Of a stretch of DNA of 64,000 nt, positions 34,174 through 42,014 are shown piece by piece. The DNA is taken from positions 1 to 64,000 of the forward strand of contig NZ_JAWMPX010000005.1 of the NCBI RefSeq assembly GCF_033101155.1, read 5' to 3'. Below the pieces are notes generated by a model, which saw only the letters and a program-made list of their open reading frames with translations, was not told the origin of the DNA and ran no database searches. Position numbers and translations under genes: made by a program. Positions within the stretch are counted from its first letter, which is position 1. Every line of letters begins with the position of its first letter. The DNA comes from Tropicimonas sp033101155. Lineage in GTDB: Bacteria > Pseudomonadota > Alphaproteobacteria > Rhodobacterales > Rhodobacteraceae.

Positions 34174-36149
34174 TCGGCGGGAACTCCGGAAGCGGCGGCG
34201 CGGCGCTTGCGGGCGCCTGCCGCGACACGATAGCGACGGTCGGTGAGCGAAAAGATCCCGCCAAACCCCATGATGATACAGCCCGCCCAGATCCAGTTGG
34301 CGAAGGGCTTGATATAGGTCCGCACGGCCCAGCCGCCATCGGATTGCTCATCGCCGATGACGAGGTAGACATCGCGCCAGAAACCATTGTCGATCCCGGC
34401 CTCCGTGGTCGGCATCTGCGCGACAGGGTAGACGCGCTTCTCCGGGTGCAGGACAGCGACTTCCTTGCCGTTCCGGTAGACGGCCATCGAGGCCATCGTC
34501 GAGACGTAGTTCGGCCCCGGGATCTCGCGCACATCGCGCAGCTCGATCTCGTAGCCAGCATGTTCGAACCGCTCGCCGACCTTGGCGACGCGAATATCCT
34601 CCGATTCCCAGGCCGTCAGCCCGGCAATCCCGAAAAGCGTGATGGCGAGGCCGGTATGGGCCGTGGCCTTGCCCCAGTCTGCGCCGGGCAGGCTGCGCAG
34701 CCGCCGCAGCTTGCTGGAGACATCGCCCCGACCGGTGCGGGTCCACAGGTCGATCAGCGTCCCCATAGTGACCCAGGACGCGAGGGTGAAGCCGACAGGT
34801 GCCAGCATGCTCGTGCCGGTCTGCATCACGAGGACGAGTGCGCCCCCGGCGATCGAAAGCGCCAGCGCGCCCCAGAGCGGCTGCATCGTGCGGGTCAGGT
34901 TGCCGCGTTTCCACGGCAGCATGGCGCCGATCGGCAGGATGGCGGTGAGCGCGATCATGAAGGGGGTAAAGGCGGCGTCGAAGAAGGGCGCGCCGACGGA
35001 GAGCTTGCGGCCCAGCACCATCTCGGCAACCAGCGGCCAGATCGTGCCGACAAAGACGACGAAGGCGGCGACGGCGAGCAGGATGTTGTTGGTCAGGAGT
35101 GCCGTTTCGCGGCTGACCATGGCGAAGACGCCCTTGGCCTCCATTGCGGAGGCGCGGGCGGCATAAAGCGTCAGCGCGCCGCCCATGAAGATCGCGAGGA
35201 TCATCAGGATGAAGACACCGCGCTCGGGGTCATTGGCGAAGGCATGGACCGAGGTGATGACGCCGGACCGCACGAGGAAGGTGCCGATCAGCGAGAAACC
35301 AAAGGCCATGATGGCCAGCAGAACGGTCCAGCTCTTCAAAGCCTCGCGCTTCTCGACCACGATGGCCGAGTGCAGCAGCGCGGCGGCCAGCAGCCACGGC
35401 ATAAAGGAGGCGTTCTCGACCGGATCCCAGAACCAGAACCCGCCCCAGCCAAGCTCGTAATAGGCCCACCAGGAGCCAAGCCCGATGCCGATGGTCAGGA
35501 AGAGCCATGCGGCCAGCGTCCAGGGACGGACCCAGCGGCCCCAGGCAGCATCGACCCGGCCTTCGAGCAGCGCGGCGATGGCGAAGGAGAAGGCCATGGA
35601 GAGGCCGACATAGCCGAGATAGAGGAAGGGCGGATGGAATGCCAAGCCCGGGTCCTGCAGCAACGGATTGAGGTCCTCGCCATTCATCGGCGGCGTGGCA
35701 ACGCGCAGGAACGGGTTCGAGGTGAAAAGGATAAAGCCGTAGAAGGCAACCGAGATCGAGGCCTGCACGGCGAGGACGCGGGCGCGCAGCGTGTCACGGA
35801 GATTTGACCCGAAGACGGCCGCGCAGGCGCCGAAAATCGCGAGGATCAGCACCCAGAGCAGCATCGAGCCCTCGTGATTCCCCCACACGCCGGAGACCTT
35901 GTAGAGCATCGGCATGAACTTGTTGGAGTTCAGCACGACCAGCTGGACCGAGAAATCGGAGGTCACGAACGCATAGGTCAGCGCGCCAAAAGAGAAAGAG
36001 ACCAGCAGGAATTGCAGGATTGCGGCGGGTTCAGCCACGCCCATCCAGCCCGGCCAGCGCCGGGAGGCCCCGACCAGCGGGACTATCATCTGCACAATCG
36101 CGACAAGCGCGGCGAGGACGAGGGCAAAGTGGCCGAGTTCGACTATCAT
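34170..36149 (-). CDS. ccmF: heme lyase subunit CcmF (CycK)
   Basis: A 659-residue polytopic membrane protein. The tryptophan-rich WWD domain is WGGFWFWDPVENASFMPWL, and the MLYKVSGVWGNHEGSMLLWV segment is conserved. With CcmH it attaches heme to apocytochromes c in the periplasm. The ATG at 36149 (IVELGHFALVLAAL follows) is chosen over an in-frame opening to 36203. The ccmE gene that often precedes ccmF is not here; the upstream gene is a lytic transglycosylase. Confidence 0.95.
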   Translation of the reverse strand: MIVELGHFALVLAALVAIVQMIVPLVGASRRWPGWMGVAEPAAILQFLLVSFSFGALTYAFVTSDFSVQLVVLNSNKFMPMLYKVSGVWGNHEGSMLLWVLILAIFGACAAVFGSNLRDTLRARVLAVQASISVAFYGFILFTSNPFLRVATPPMNGEDLNPLLQDPGLAFHPPFLYLGYVGLSMAFSFAIAALLEGRVDAAWGRWVRPWTLAAWLFLTIGIGLGSWWAYYELGWGGFWFWDPVENASFMPWLLAAALLHSAIVVEKREALKSWTVLLAIMAFGFSLIGTFLVRSGVITSVHAFANDPERGVFILMILAIFMGGALTLYAARASAMEAKGVFAMVSRETALLTNNILLAVAAFVVFVGTIWPLVAEMVLGRKLSVGAPFFDAAFTPFMIALTAILPIGAMLPWKRGNLTRTMQPLWGALALSIAGGALVLVMQTGTSMLAPVGFTLASWVTMGTLIDLWTRTGRGDVSSKLRRLRSLPGADWGKATAHTGLAITLFGIAGLTAWESEDIRVAKVGERFEHAGYEIELRDVREIPGPNYVSTMASMAVYRNGKEVAVLHPEKRVYPVAQMPTTEAGIDNGFWRDVYLVIGDEQSDGGWAVRTYIKPFANWIWAGCIIMGFGGIFSLTDRRYRVAAGARKRRAAASGVPAE

Positions 36150-36249
36150 GTCGTGAAACCTATCGGAGGGGCAGGCCTGCGGCAACAGCCGGTGACGCGA
36201 CACGGGCGACTGCGCGAAGCTCCAGAGCGATCTCCTCGGCCGGTCGGCG

Positions 36250-37227
36250 TCAATTCCTCAACACGACACAGCCAACGCCGCTCTTGCGCAGTTGCCAGCA
36301 GATCCGGTCCGCAGCCTTGCGGCTCTCGGCGCCGATCTGCGCCGTCCATTGCGTGCCGTGCCGGGCCGGCAGGCGCATGCGGATATAGCTGACCTCCTGC
36401 CCCTGCAAATCGGCGCTCTTGCCGCGCGCACGCTGGTAGCGATGGGCCGTGATGTCACGGCTGCGATGCGCTGCCACGATCACTGCCCAGGGCATCTTCG
36501 AGGACGGGGTGCGGAATTCCTTCAGCGTCCGGTTGCGCGCCAGGTCTTCGCAGGACGGGCGGAAGGGCCGGTCCTCTTCCAGTCCAAAATCGGGCGTTTC
36601 AGGCGGGGCGTCGCGCCACTCAATCGCCGAATAGCCGGTGATCGCGGGAACATAGGCGCGGGTTTCCGGCGGCAGGCGGCGGTCGCGCTGGAGGAAATCC
36701 TCCAACCGTGCCTCGCCGGCATTATAGGCCGCGGCAGCGAAGCCCAGATTTCCGTAGATATCCCGCAACTCCGCGAGATAGACCGCCGACGCCCTGAGCG
36801 CCTCGGCCGGGTTGAACGGATCGGCCAGCCCGCGCCGCTGCGCGGTGCCGGGCATGAATTGCGCGATGCCCTGTGCGCCGGCATGGCTGACGGCCGTCGC
36901 GTCATAGAGGCTTTCGCGCCAGATCAATCGGGCAAAGAACCCGGTATCGAGCCCGGCCTCCTGCGCCACCGTCTCGATGGTGCGGCAGACATCCGGGATA
37001 TAGTTGGCAAGCGCGATGCAATGGGTCCCGTCGGCGGTACAGCGCAGATCCTTGCGGCCGAGCCATGCCGGGCGCGGGCGCGGCCGGGATTGCGGGCGCT
37101 CTGCCACGGGCTGAGACGCGGTCGGGGGGCCGGGCGGATCGGGCTTGGCCGCCTGCGCCAAAACGCAAAGCCCGGCAACCATCAGGCCGCGAATGATCCA
37201 GCATGGCAGACCGGCACCCCCAGCCAT
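36250..37227 (-). CDS. lytic transglycosylase with C-terminal SPOR-like region
   Basis: A 325-residue periplasmic murein hydrolase. A signal peptide covers about residues 1-26, followed by a proline/arginine-rich linker. The SLT domain (about 75-195) has the catalytic glutamate in LIWRESLYDATAVSHAGAQG, plus IAQFMPGTAQRRGL and AAYNAGEARLEDFL. The last 75 residues (YIRMRLPARHGTQWTAQIGA, then RICWQLRKSGVGCVV) look like a SPOR-type peptidoglycan-binding repeat. The start at 37227 is fixed by GGAGGAG five bases upstream. It lies between nusB and ccmF on the minus strand. Confidence 0.88.
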   Translation of the reverse strand: MAGGAGLPCWIIRGLMVAGLCVLAQAAKPDPPGPPTASQPVAERPQSRPRPRPAWLGRKDLRCTADGTHCIALANYIPDVCRTIETVAQEAGLDTGFFARLIWRESLYDATAVSHAGAQGIAQFMPGTAQRRGLADPFNPAEALRASAVYLAELRDIYGNLGFAAAAYNAGEARLEDFLQRDRRLPPETRAYVPAITGYSAIEWRDAPPETPDFGLEEDRPFRPSCEDLARNRTLKEFRTPSSKMPWAVIVAAHRSRDITAHRYQRARGKSADLQGQEVSYIRMRLPARHGTQWTAQIGAESRKAADRICWQLRKSGVGCVVLRN

Positions 37228-37314
37228 CAGATCTCCTCCGAACACAGCGACGCGACGAGGGATACACGCAAACAGGCTGTCGCCAAACGGCTTCGTTGCC
37301 CGGTGGGGGTCCTG

Positions 37315-37773
37315 TCAGAACTTCTCCGGATGGGACTCGCGTGCCATGTGGTCGAGCACGGCATTGACGAATTTCGGCTCACGGCCCTCCGGAAAGAAGG
37401 CCTTGGCCACATCGACAAACTCGACGATCACCACCTTCGGCGGCGTCTTGCCCATGACCAGCTCGGCCCCTGCCGCGCGGAAGAGCCCGCGCAGTACCGG
37501 GTCGATCCGCGAGATCGGCCATTTGGCGACCAGCGCGCGGTCGGTCATCTGGTCGATCCGCGCCTGCTCGTTGACGGCGGTCGAGACCAGCCCACGGAAG
37601 GTCTCGCGATCGCCCTCGTGGAACTCGCCGAGATCCTCATATTCCGCGCCGAAACGCAGATCCTCGAATTCCTGGATGACCCGCTCGGTCGTCTGGCCCG
37701 AGCTCTCCATCTGGAACAATGCCTGCACGGCGTAAAGCCGCGCCGCAGAACGCATCTGCTTCTTGTCGCTCAT
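37315..37773 (-). CDS. nusB: transcription antitermination factor NusB
   Basis: A 152-residue all-helical NusB. The arginine-rich N-terminus (RSAARLYAVQALFQME), VNEQARIDQMTDRAL and PPKVVIVEFVDVAKAFF are characteristic. NusB with NusE binds boxA of rRNA leaders. The start overlaps the ribH stop by four bases (ATGA), the usual rib-nusB pairing in proteobacteria. Confidence 0.94.
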   Translation of the reverse strand: MSDKKQMRSAARLYAVQALFQMESSGQTTERVIQEFEDLRFGAEYEDLGEFHEGDRETFRGLVSTAVNEQARIDQMTDRALVAKWPISRIDPVLRGLFRAAGAELVMGKTPPKVVIVEFVDVAKAFFPEGREPKFVNAVLDHMARESHPEKF

Positions 37774-38321
37774 GCCGTTTCACGCCCGTCTGTTTCGCCA
37801 GCCATCTGGATCTCGTAGCGCAGCGGCTTGAAGCCGATCTCGTTCTTGTCGTCGCCGAAATGGCGTGTCAGCGAGATCAGGTGCAGCGCCGCCGCCGCCG
37901 AGCCGCCACCCTTGTTCTGGCCGGCGGCCTCGGCGCGGGCCTCGGCCTGGGCACGGGTCTCGACCGTCAGGATGCCATTGCCGATGCAGGCCCCGTCCAG
38001 CCCGAGCAGCTGAAGCGCGCGCGAGCTGTCATTGCAGACCGTGTCGTAATGCGTTGTCTCGCCGCGGATCACGCAGCCAAGCGCAACGAAACCGTCGAAA
38101 TTGCTCTGACGGTAGGCGATGCGGATCGCGGTGGGCACTTCCAGCGCACCGGGCACCTCGACCAGCTCCCAGCTGCCGCCGGCCTTCTCGATCTCGGCCT
38201 TGGCGCCGGCAACCAGCTCGTCGGCGATGTCCTTGTAATAGGGCGCGACGACGATGAGCAGCTTGACCGGCTTTTCGAAGCTGGGCAGCGGCAGGGTGTA
38301 GTGGGTTTCGGCCTGGGCCAT
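37770..38321 (-). CDS. ribH: 6,7-dimethyl-8-ribityllumazine synthase
   Basis: A 183-residue lumazine synthase. Family marks are VEVPGALEVPTAIRIA, GFVALGCVIRGETTHYDTVC and IGNGILTVETRAQAEARA. It condenses 5-amino-6-ribitylamino-uracil with dihydroxybutanone phosphate in riboflavin synthesis. It starts 3 bases after the ribB-like stop and overlaps nusB, giving a ribB-ribH-nusB operon. It is about 25 residues longer than the minimal enzyme, mostly through an insertion near EARAEAAGQNKGGGSAAAA. Confidence 0.95.
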   Translation of the reverse strand: MAQAETHYTLPLPSFEKPVKLLIVVAPYYKDIADELVAGAKAEIEKAGGSWELVEVPGALEVPTAIRIAYRQSNFDGFVALGCVIRGETTHYDTVCNDSSRALQLLGLDGACIGNGILTVETRAQAEARAEAAGQNKGGGSAAAALHLISLTRHFGDDKNEIGFKPLRYEIQMAGETDGRETA

Positions 38322-38324
38322 GGG

Positions 38325-39416
38325 TTACTCCGTGATCGGGCGGGTGCCGGTGATGGTCAGCCCATAGGCGTCCAGGCCGACATAGCGGGTGGCGGGAGAG
38401 TTGGTCAGCAGCACAAGCTCATGCAGGCCGAGCTTGGAGAGGATCTGCGCGCCGAGGCCGGTATGCTTGACCGTGCGCGGGCCTTCCTCTTCCTCGCGGT
38501 GCAGCTTGGGCTGCGGCTCGCGGAACAGGCAGACGACGCCGCGCCCTTCCCCGGCGATGATCTGCATTGAGCGTCGGAGCGTGTCCGGCTGGTCGACACC
38601 GATGCCGAGCAGATCGGCCAGCGGGTCGAGCGCGTGGGTGCGCAGCAGGACGGGCTCGGGCGTGGAGATGTCGCCCTTGACGAGGGCGACATGCTCGGTG
38701 CCCTCGGTCTCGTCGGTGAAGACACGCATGGTCCAGTCGCCGCCAAAGGCGGAGGTGACGTCGCGGGTCTCGGTCTCGCGGACAAGATTGTCATGCCGGC
38801 GGCGATAGGAGATCAGGTCCGAGATGGTGCCGATCTTCAGCCCGTGCTTCTGGGAGAAGGCAATCAGATCGGGCAGCCGGGCCATGGTGCCGTCATCCTT
38901 CATGACCTCGCAGATCACGCCGGACGGGTTGAGGCCGGCCAGGCGGGAGACATCGACGGCCGCCTCGGTATGGCCAGCGCGGACGAGCACACCGCCATCG
39001 CGCGCGCGCAGCGGGAAAACGTGTCCGGGCGTGGCAATATCGGCCGAGGTCGAGGCGCTGTCGATGGCCACGGCAACGGAGCGGGCGCGGTCGGCGGCCG
39101 AAATGCCGGTGGAAACGCCCTCGCGCGCTTCGATCGAAACGGTGAAGGCGGTCTCATGGCGCGACGAGTTGTAGGACGCCATGAGCGGCAGCCCGAGCGC
39201 GTCGATCCGCGCGCCGGTCAGGGTCAGGCAGATCAACCCGCGACCATGGGTGGCCATGAAGTTGATCGCATCCGGCGTGGCCATCTGGGCGGGGATGACG
39301 AGGTCGCCCTCATTCTCGCGATCTTCGTGATCGACAAGGATGAACATGCGGCCATTGCGGGCGTCTTGGATGATTTCCTCGATGGAAGAAATCGCGTTGG
39401 CATAGGATTCGGTCAA
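38325..39416 (-). CDS. ribB: 3,4-dihydroxy-2-butanone-4-phosphate synthase with a degenerate RibA-like C-terminus
   Basis: A 363-residue RibBA-shaped protein. The N-terminal domain is a complete DHBP synthase (about 1-205): DHEDRENEGDLVIPA, SSRHETAFTVSIEA and FPLRARDGGVLVRAGHTEAA. The C-terminal domain has the outline of GTP cyclohydrolase II but lacks the three zinc cysteines: where RibA has HSECLTGD and RCDCG this protein reads THALDPLADLLGIG. It is therefore probably active only as RibB. The start is TTG at 39416 with GGGGGG upstream; longer openings upstream look non-coding. I see no FMN riboswitch in its leader. Confidence 0.9.
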   Translation of the reverse strand: MTESYANAISSIEEIIQDARNGRMFILVDHEDRENEGDLVIPAQMATPDAINFMATHGRGLICLTLTGARIDALGLPLMASYNSSRHETAFTVSIEAREGVSTGISAADRARSVAVAIDSASTSADIATPGHVFPLRARDGGVLVRAGHTEAAVDVSRLAGLNPSGVICEVMKDDGTMARLPDLIAFSQKHGLKIGTISDLISYRRRHDNLVRETETRDVTSAFGGDWTMRVFTDETEGTEHVALVKGDISTPEPVLLRTHALDPLADLLGIGVDQPDTLRRSMQIIAGEGRGVVCLFREPQPKLHREEEEGPRTVKHTGLGAQILSKLGLHELVLLTNSPATRYVGLDAYGLTITGTRPITE

Positions 39417-39649
39417 GGTAGCCCCCCGGGAATGATCTGGGCGATCTGGTAGCGCAAGGAGCGGCGCAATACCAGACAGAGCGCAACGGCACAAGGAATG
39501 TGACGCCGGTTCCGGGCGCACCTTCTGCAATGGCGGAAGGGATTGGCCCTCTGCCGGATCGTCGGACGACATTTGCCAACTATCGACGCGGGGCCCCTGC
39601 GCCCGCGCCCGGCGCGAGCGGATTAACAGGTTGATGCTGGTCGCAGCCT

Positions 39650-41017
39650 CTATCGCTCGGCGGCACCATTCCAGCCGGCACGCTTGCGATAGAGCGTGGA
39701 CGGCGCAACATCGAGCTCCCGGGCGGCCTGCGGAACAGAGCCGCCATGACGCAAGATACAGGCCTCGATCACCTGTCGCTCGATCTCGGCCAGCGTCATG
39801 CCTTCGAATGCCTCCTCTGCCTGTGCCTCGCCGCCATTGCTTCGCGGCCAACGCGGGGCGCCGAAGCCATATTCCGGCGGCAGCATTTCCGGCGTGACCT
39901 CCGATCCGTCATGCAGGACCGCAATATTGTGCATGACGCTGATCACCTCGCGGACATTCCCGGGCCAGTCATGCCGCAGGAACTCCTGTCGTACCGCGTT
40001 CGACAGCGCCGTCAGCTGCTTGCCCTCGACCCGGGCATGGCGATCCAACGTGTGGCGGGCAATCTCGATCACGTCGCAAGCCCGGTCCCGCAACGGCGGC
40101 AGGTGAATCGGTATGACATGGAGTTGATAGTACAGGTCCTTGCGAAGCCGACCGGCCCCCAACACCTCGACAGGCGGGTTGCTATCGGCACAGACAATAC
40201 GGACATTGACTTCGAGAGGCTCGGCCGCGCCGACCGGTTGGATCTTGCCCGATTGCAACAGCCGCAGCAACGCGGGCTGCATTGCCGGCGCCAAGGCCGA
40301 GATATCGTCCAGAAAGAGCGTGCCACCATCGGCCGCCTCCACGGCGCCGACCTTATCTGAGAGCGCGCCGACAAAGGCCCCCCGCAGGTGGCCGAACAAC
40401 TCCGATTCCTGGCGCTCCGCCGGAACCGCCGAGCAGCTGAACCGCTGGAAGGGACCGTTGGCGCGCGGCGAGCAGGAATGCACGGCACGGGCACAGAGAT
40501 CCTTGCCGGTGCCATTCTCGCCGGTCACGAAGACCGTGGCCATGGACCTCGCTGCCGACTGCACCCGGCCATAGACCTTCTGCATCACGCTTGACCCGCC
40601 GATAAAGCCACAGAAACGCTCCAGCGGCCCGGTTTCGGCCGGATCGGGCTCTGCGGTGCTCCCGGCAGCGGCATTTCGGACCGTATCCTGGAGTTGCCGC
40701 GGCTCGAAAGGCTTGATGAGGAAATCATAGGCCCCGGCCCGCATCGCCTCGACCGCGACCGGAACAGAGCGGTTCGCCGTGATCACGATCACATTCGCCG
40801 TCGGCATCAGGTCGAGGCAGTCCTCCATCAGCTCCAGACCACCCCGATCCGGCAGCATCAGGTCGAGGAGCAGCACCTCCGGGCGCAGCTCCCGGAAGGC
40901 CGCAAGCCCTTCGGCTGCTGTCCCGACTGCCGTGACCTCATGGCCATCCTCGCGCAAGGCGGCCTCGTAGACCAGGCGCAGCGCCGGAATATCCTCAACC
41001 AGCAGGATCCGCGTCAT
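39650..41017 (-). CDS. sigma-54-type response regulator (NtrC/LuxO-like)
   Basis: A 455-residue regulator with an N-terminal receiver (about 1-115, acceptor Asp52 in LLLDLMLPDRGG, Lys102), an AAA+ domain (about 138-370) and a Fis-type DNA-binding helix at the C-terminus (EACILRHGGSVPQAARELDV, then PSTLYRKRAGW). Walker A is GENGTGKD (166-173) and Walker B is GGTLFLDDIS. The sigma-54 contact loop reads GAFVGA (213-218) instead of GAFTGA, and the GEMG-type glutamine/arginine finger region is otherwise present. Loss of the loop threonine weakens sigma-54 activation in studied relatives. Its start overlaps the receiver/HPt gene. Confidence 0.88.
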   Translation of the reverse strand: MTRILLVEDIPALRLVYEAALREDGHEVTAVGTAAEGLAAFRELRPEVLLLDLMLPDRGGLELMEDCLDLMPTANVIVITANRSVPVAVEAMRAGAYDFLIKPFEPRQLQDTVRNAAAGSTAEPDPAETGPLERFCGFIGGSSVMQKVYGRVQSAARSMATVFVTGENGTGKDLCARAVHSCSPRANGPFQRFSCSAVPAERQESELFGHLRGAFVGALSDKVGAVEAADGGTLFLDDISALAPAMQPALLRLLQSGKIQPVGAAEPLEVNVRIVCADSNPPVEVLGAGRLRKDLYYQLHVIPIHLPPLRDRACDVIEIARHTLDRHARVEGKQLTALSNAVRQEFLRHDWPGNVREVISVMHNIAVLHDGSEVTPEMLPPEYGFGAPRWPRSNGGEAQAEEAFEGMTLAEIERQVIEACILRHGGSVPQAARELDVAPSTLYRKRAGWNGAAER

Positions 41018-41853
41018 TGCTCGCTCCCGACGGATGTCCGCGCGGCATACCGGCGGACCTCGGCACGCAGCTCGGCCAGCCCGGTCTCGACCCTGTGCGC
41101 TTGCGCGGAAATCGCCAGCAGGTCGGCATGATGCGCCGCCGCGTTGAGGCGTTCCGCGGCCCGCTTGAGCCCATGCGCGCCGGTCGTGCCGGCCAGCGCG
41201 ATCAGGATATGTGTCTGGGCCCGGATCTCAGCCAGCTTGCCACAGGTGATCGCACTGCTGAGAAGCTCCCAGGTCCGGTCGAGATCCAGCCCGATCTGTG
41301 TGATCAACTCGTCCGCATGCTGCGACCCGGCCAGCTCCAGCAGGCCATCGAGTTCGCCGCGAATGTCATCCGTTGGCTCAGTCGCAACGCTTTTGCCGTC
41401 CACATTTCGCACGGACTCAGCCTGGGATAGAGGACGGCCCGTCAATCGAGCGAGCGTCTCGGCCAGGGCATCAGGATCCATCACCGGCTTGCCAAGAACC
41501 GCATCCGCACCTTCCTGGCGAAGACGGCGTTCTTCCTGCTCCGACAACCGCGATGCGAGGGCGATCAGCACGGGGCGTTCCGACGCCACGGCGAGATCCC
41601 GCAACGCCCCGTGCCCGGCGGCACCGTCGATGTCGCAAATGACGAGGTCGCTCCGCTGCAGGGGTGGGAAGCGGAATATTCCCGTCTGCAACTCCGGCAA
41701 AAGGACCTCAAGGCCGAGATGTTTCAGAATCTGGAGAAGCAGGAAGCGGTCGTTCTCGCTTTCAGTGGCAATGAAGATGTGGATCCCACCGAAGCCATCC
41801 TTCGGGTCGGTTGCGGCCTCCACCTGCCGAAAAATCGTGCCGGAGGAACGCAT
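41014..41853 (-). CDS. receiver-HPt two-domain phosphorelay protein
   Basis: A 279-residue protein. A receiver-like domain (about 24-135) has a possible acceptor Asp74 or Asp76 in LVICDIDGAAG and Lys122, but not the usual acidic pair at its start. The C-terminal part (about 165-275) is a four-helix HPt-like bundle with a candidate phospho-histidine in AQTHILIALAGTTGAHGL. It should pass phosphate to or from the sigma-54-type regulator, whose gene it overlaps by four bases. The ATG at 41853 is chosen for GAGGCAGGA just upstream; a GTG at 41883 is possible. No sensor kinase gene is adjacent. Confidence 0.72.
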   Translation of the reverse strand: MRSSGTIFRQVEAATDPKDGFGGIHIFIATESENDRFLLLQILKHLGLEVLLPELQTGIFRFPPLQRSDLVICDIDGAAGHGALRDLAVASERPVLIALASRLSEQEERRLRQEGADAVLGKPVMDPDALAETLARLTGRPLSQAESVRNVDGKSVATEPTDDIRGELDGLLELAGSQHADELITQIGLDLDRTWELLSSAITCGKLAEIRAQTHILIALAGTTGAHGLKRAAERLNAAAHHADLLAISAQAHRVETGLAELRAEVRRYAARTSVGSEQ

Positions 41854-42014
41854 TCCTGCCTCGGACACCCGTGCAAACTCCACTCACACTACATTGCAGG
41901 GCGGAGAATTGCCCGATCCGGACCAATTCCACAAGTGTTAATAAATCGATTGAGACATTCCGTCCGGCACCGGGCCGGACGGAAAACCTTCATTTCCTGA
42001 AGCTCGGGCGAGGA

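Noticed and set aside
34344..35807. 487-codon frame opposite ccmF
   Set aside because: ccmF is intact on the minus strand with a clear WWD domain; the opposite frame is Arg/Gly/Asp-rich noise.
39417..39649. FMN riboswitch upstream of the ribB-type gene
   Set aside because: I looked for the conserved RFN-element segments on the minus strand and did not see them.
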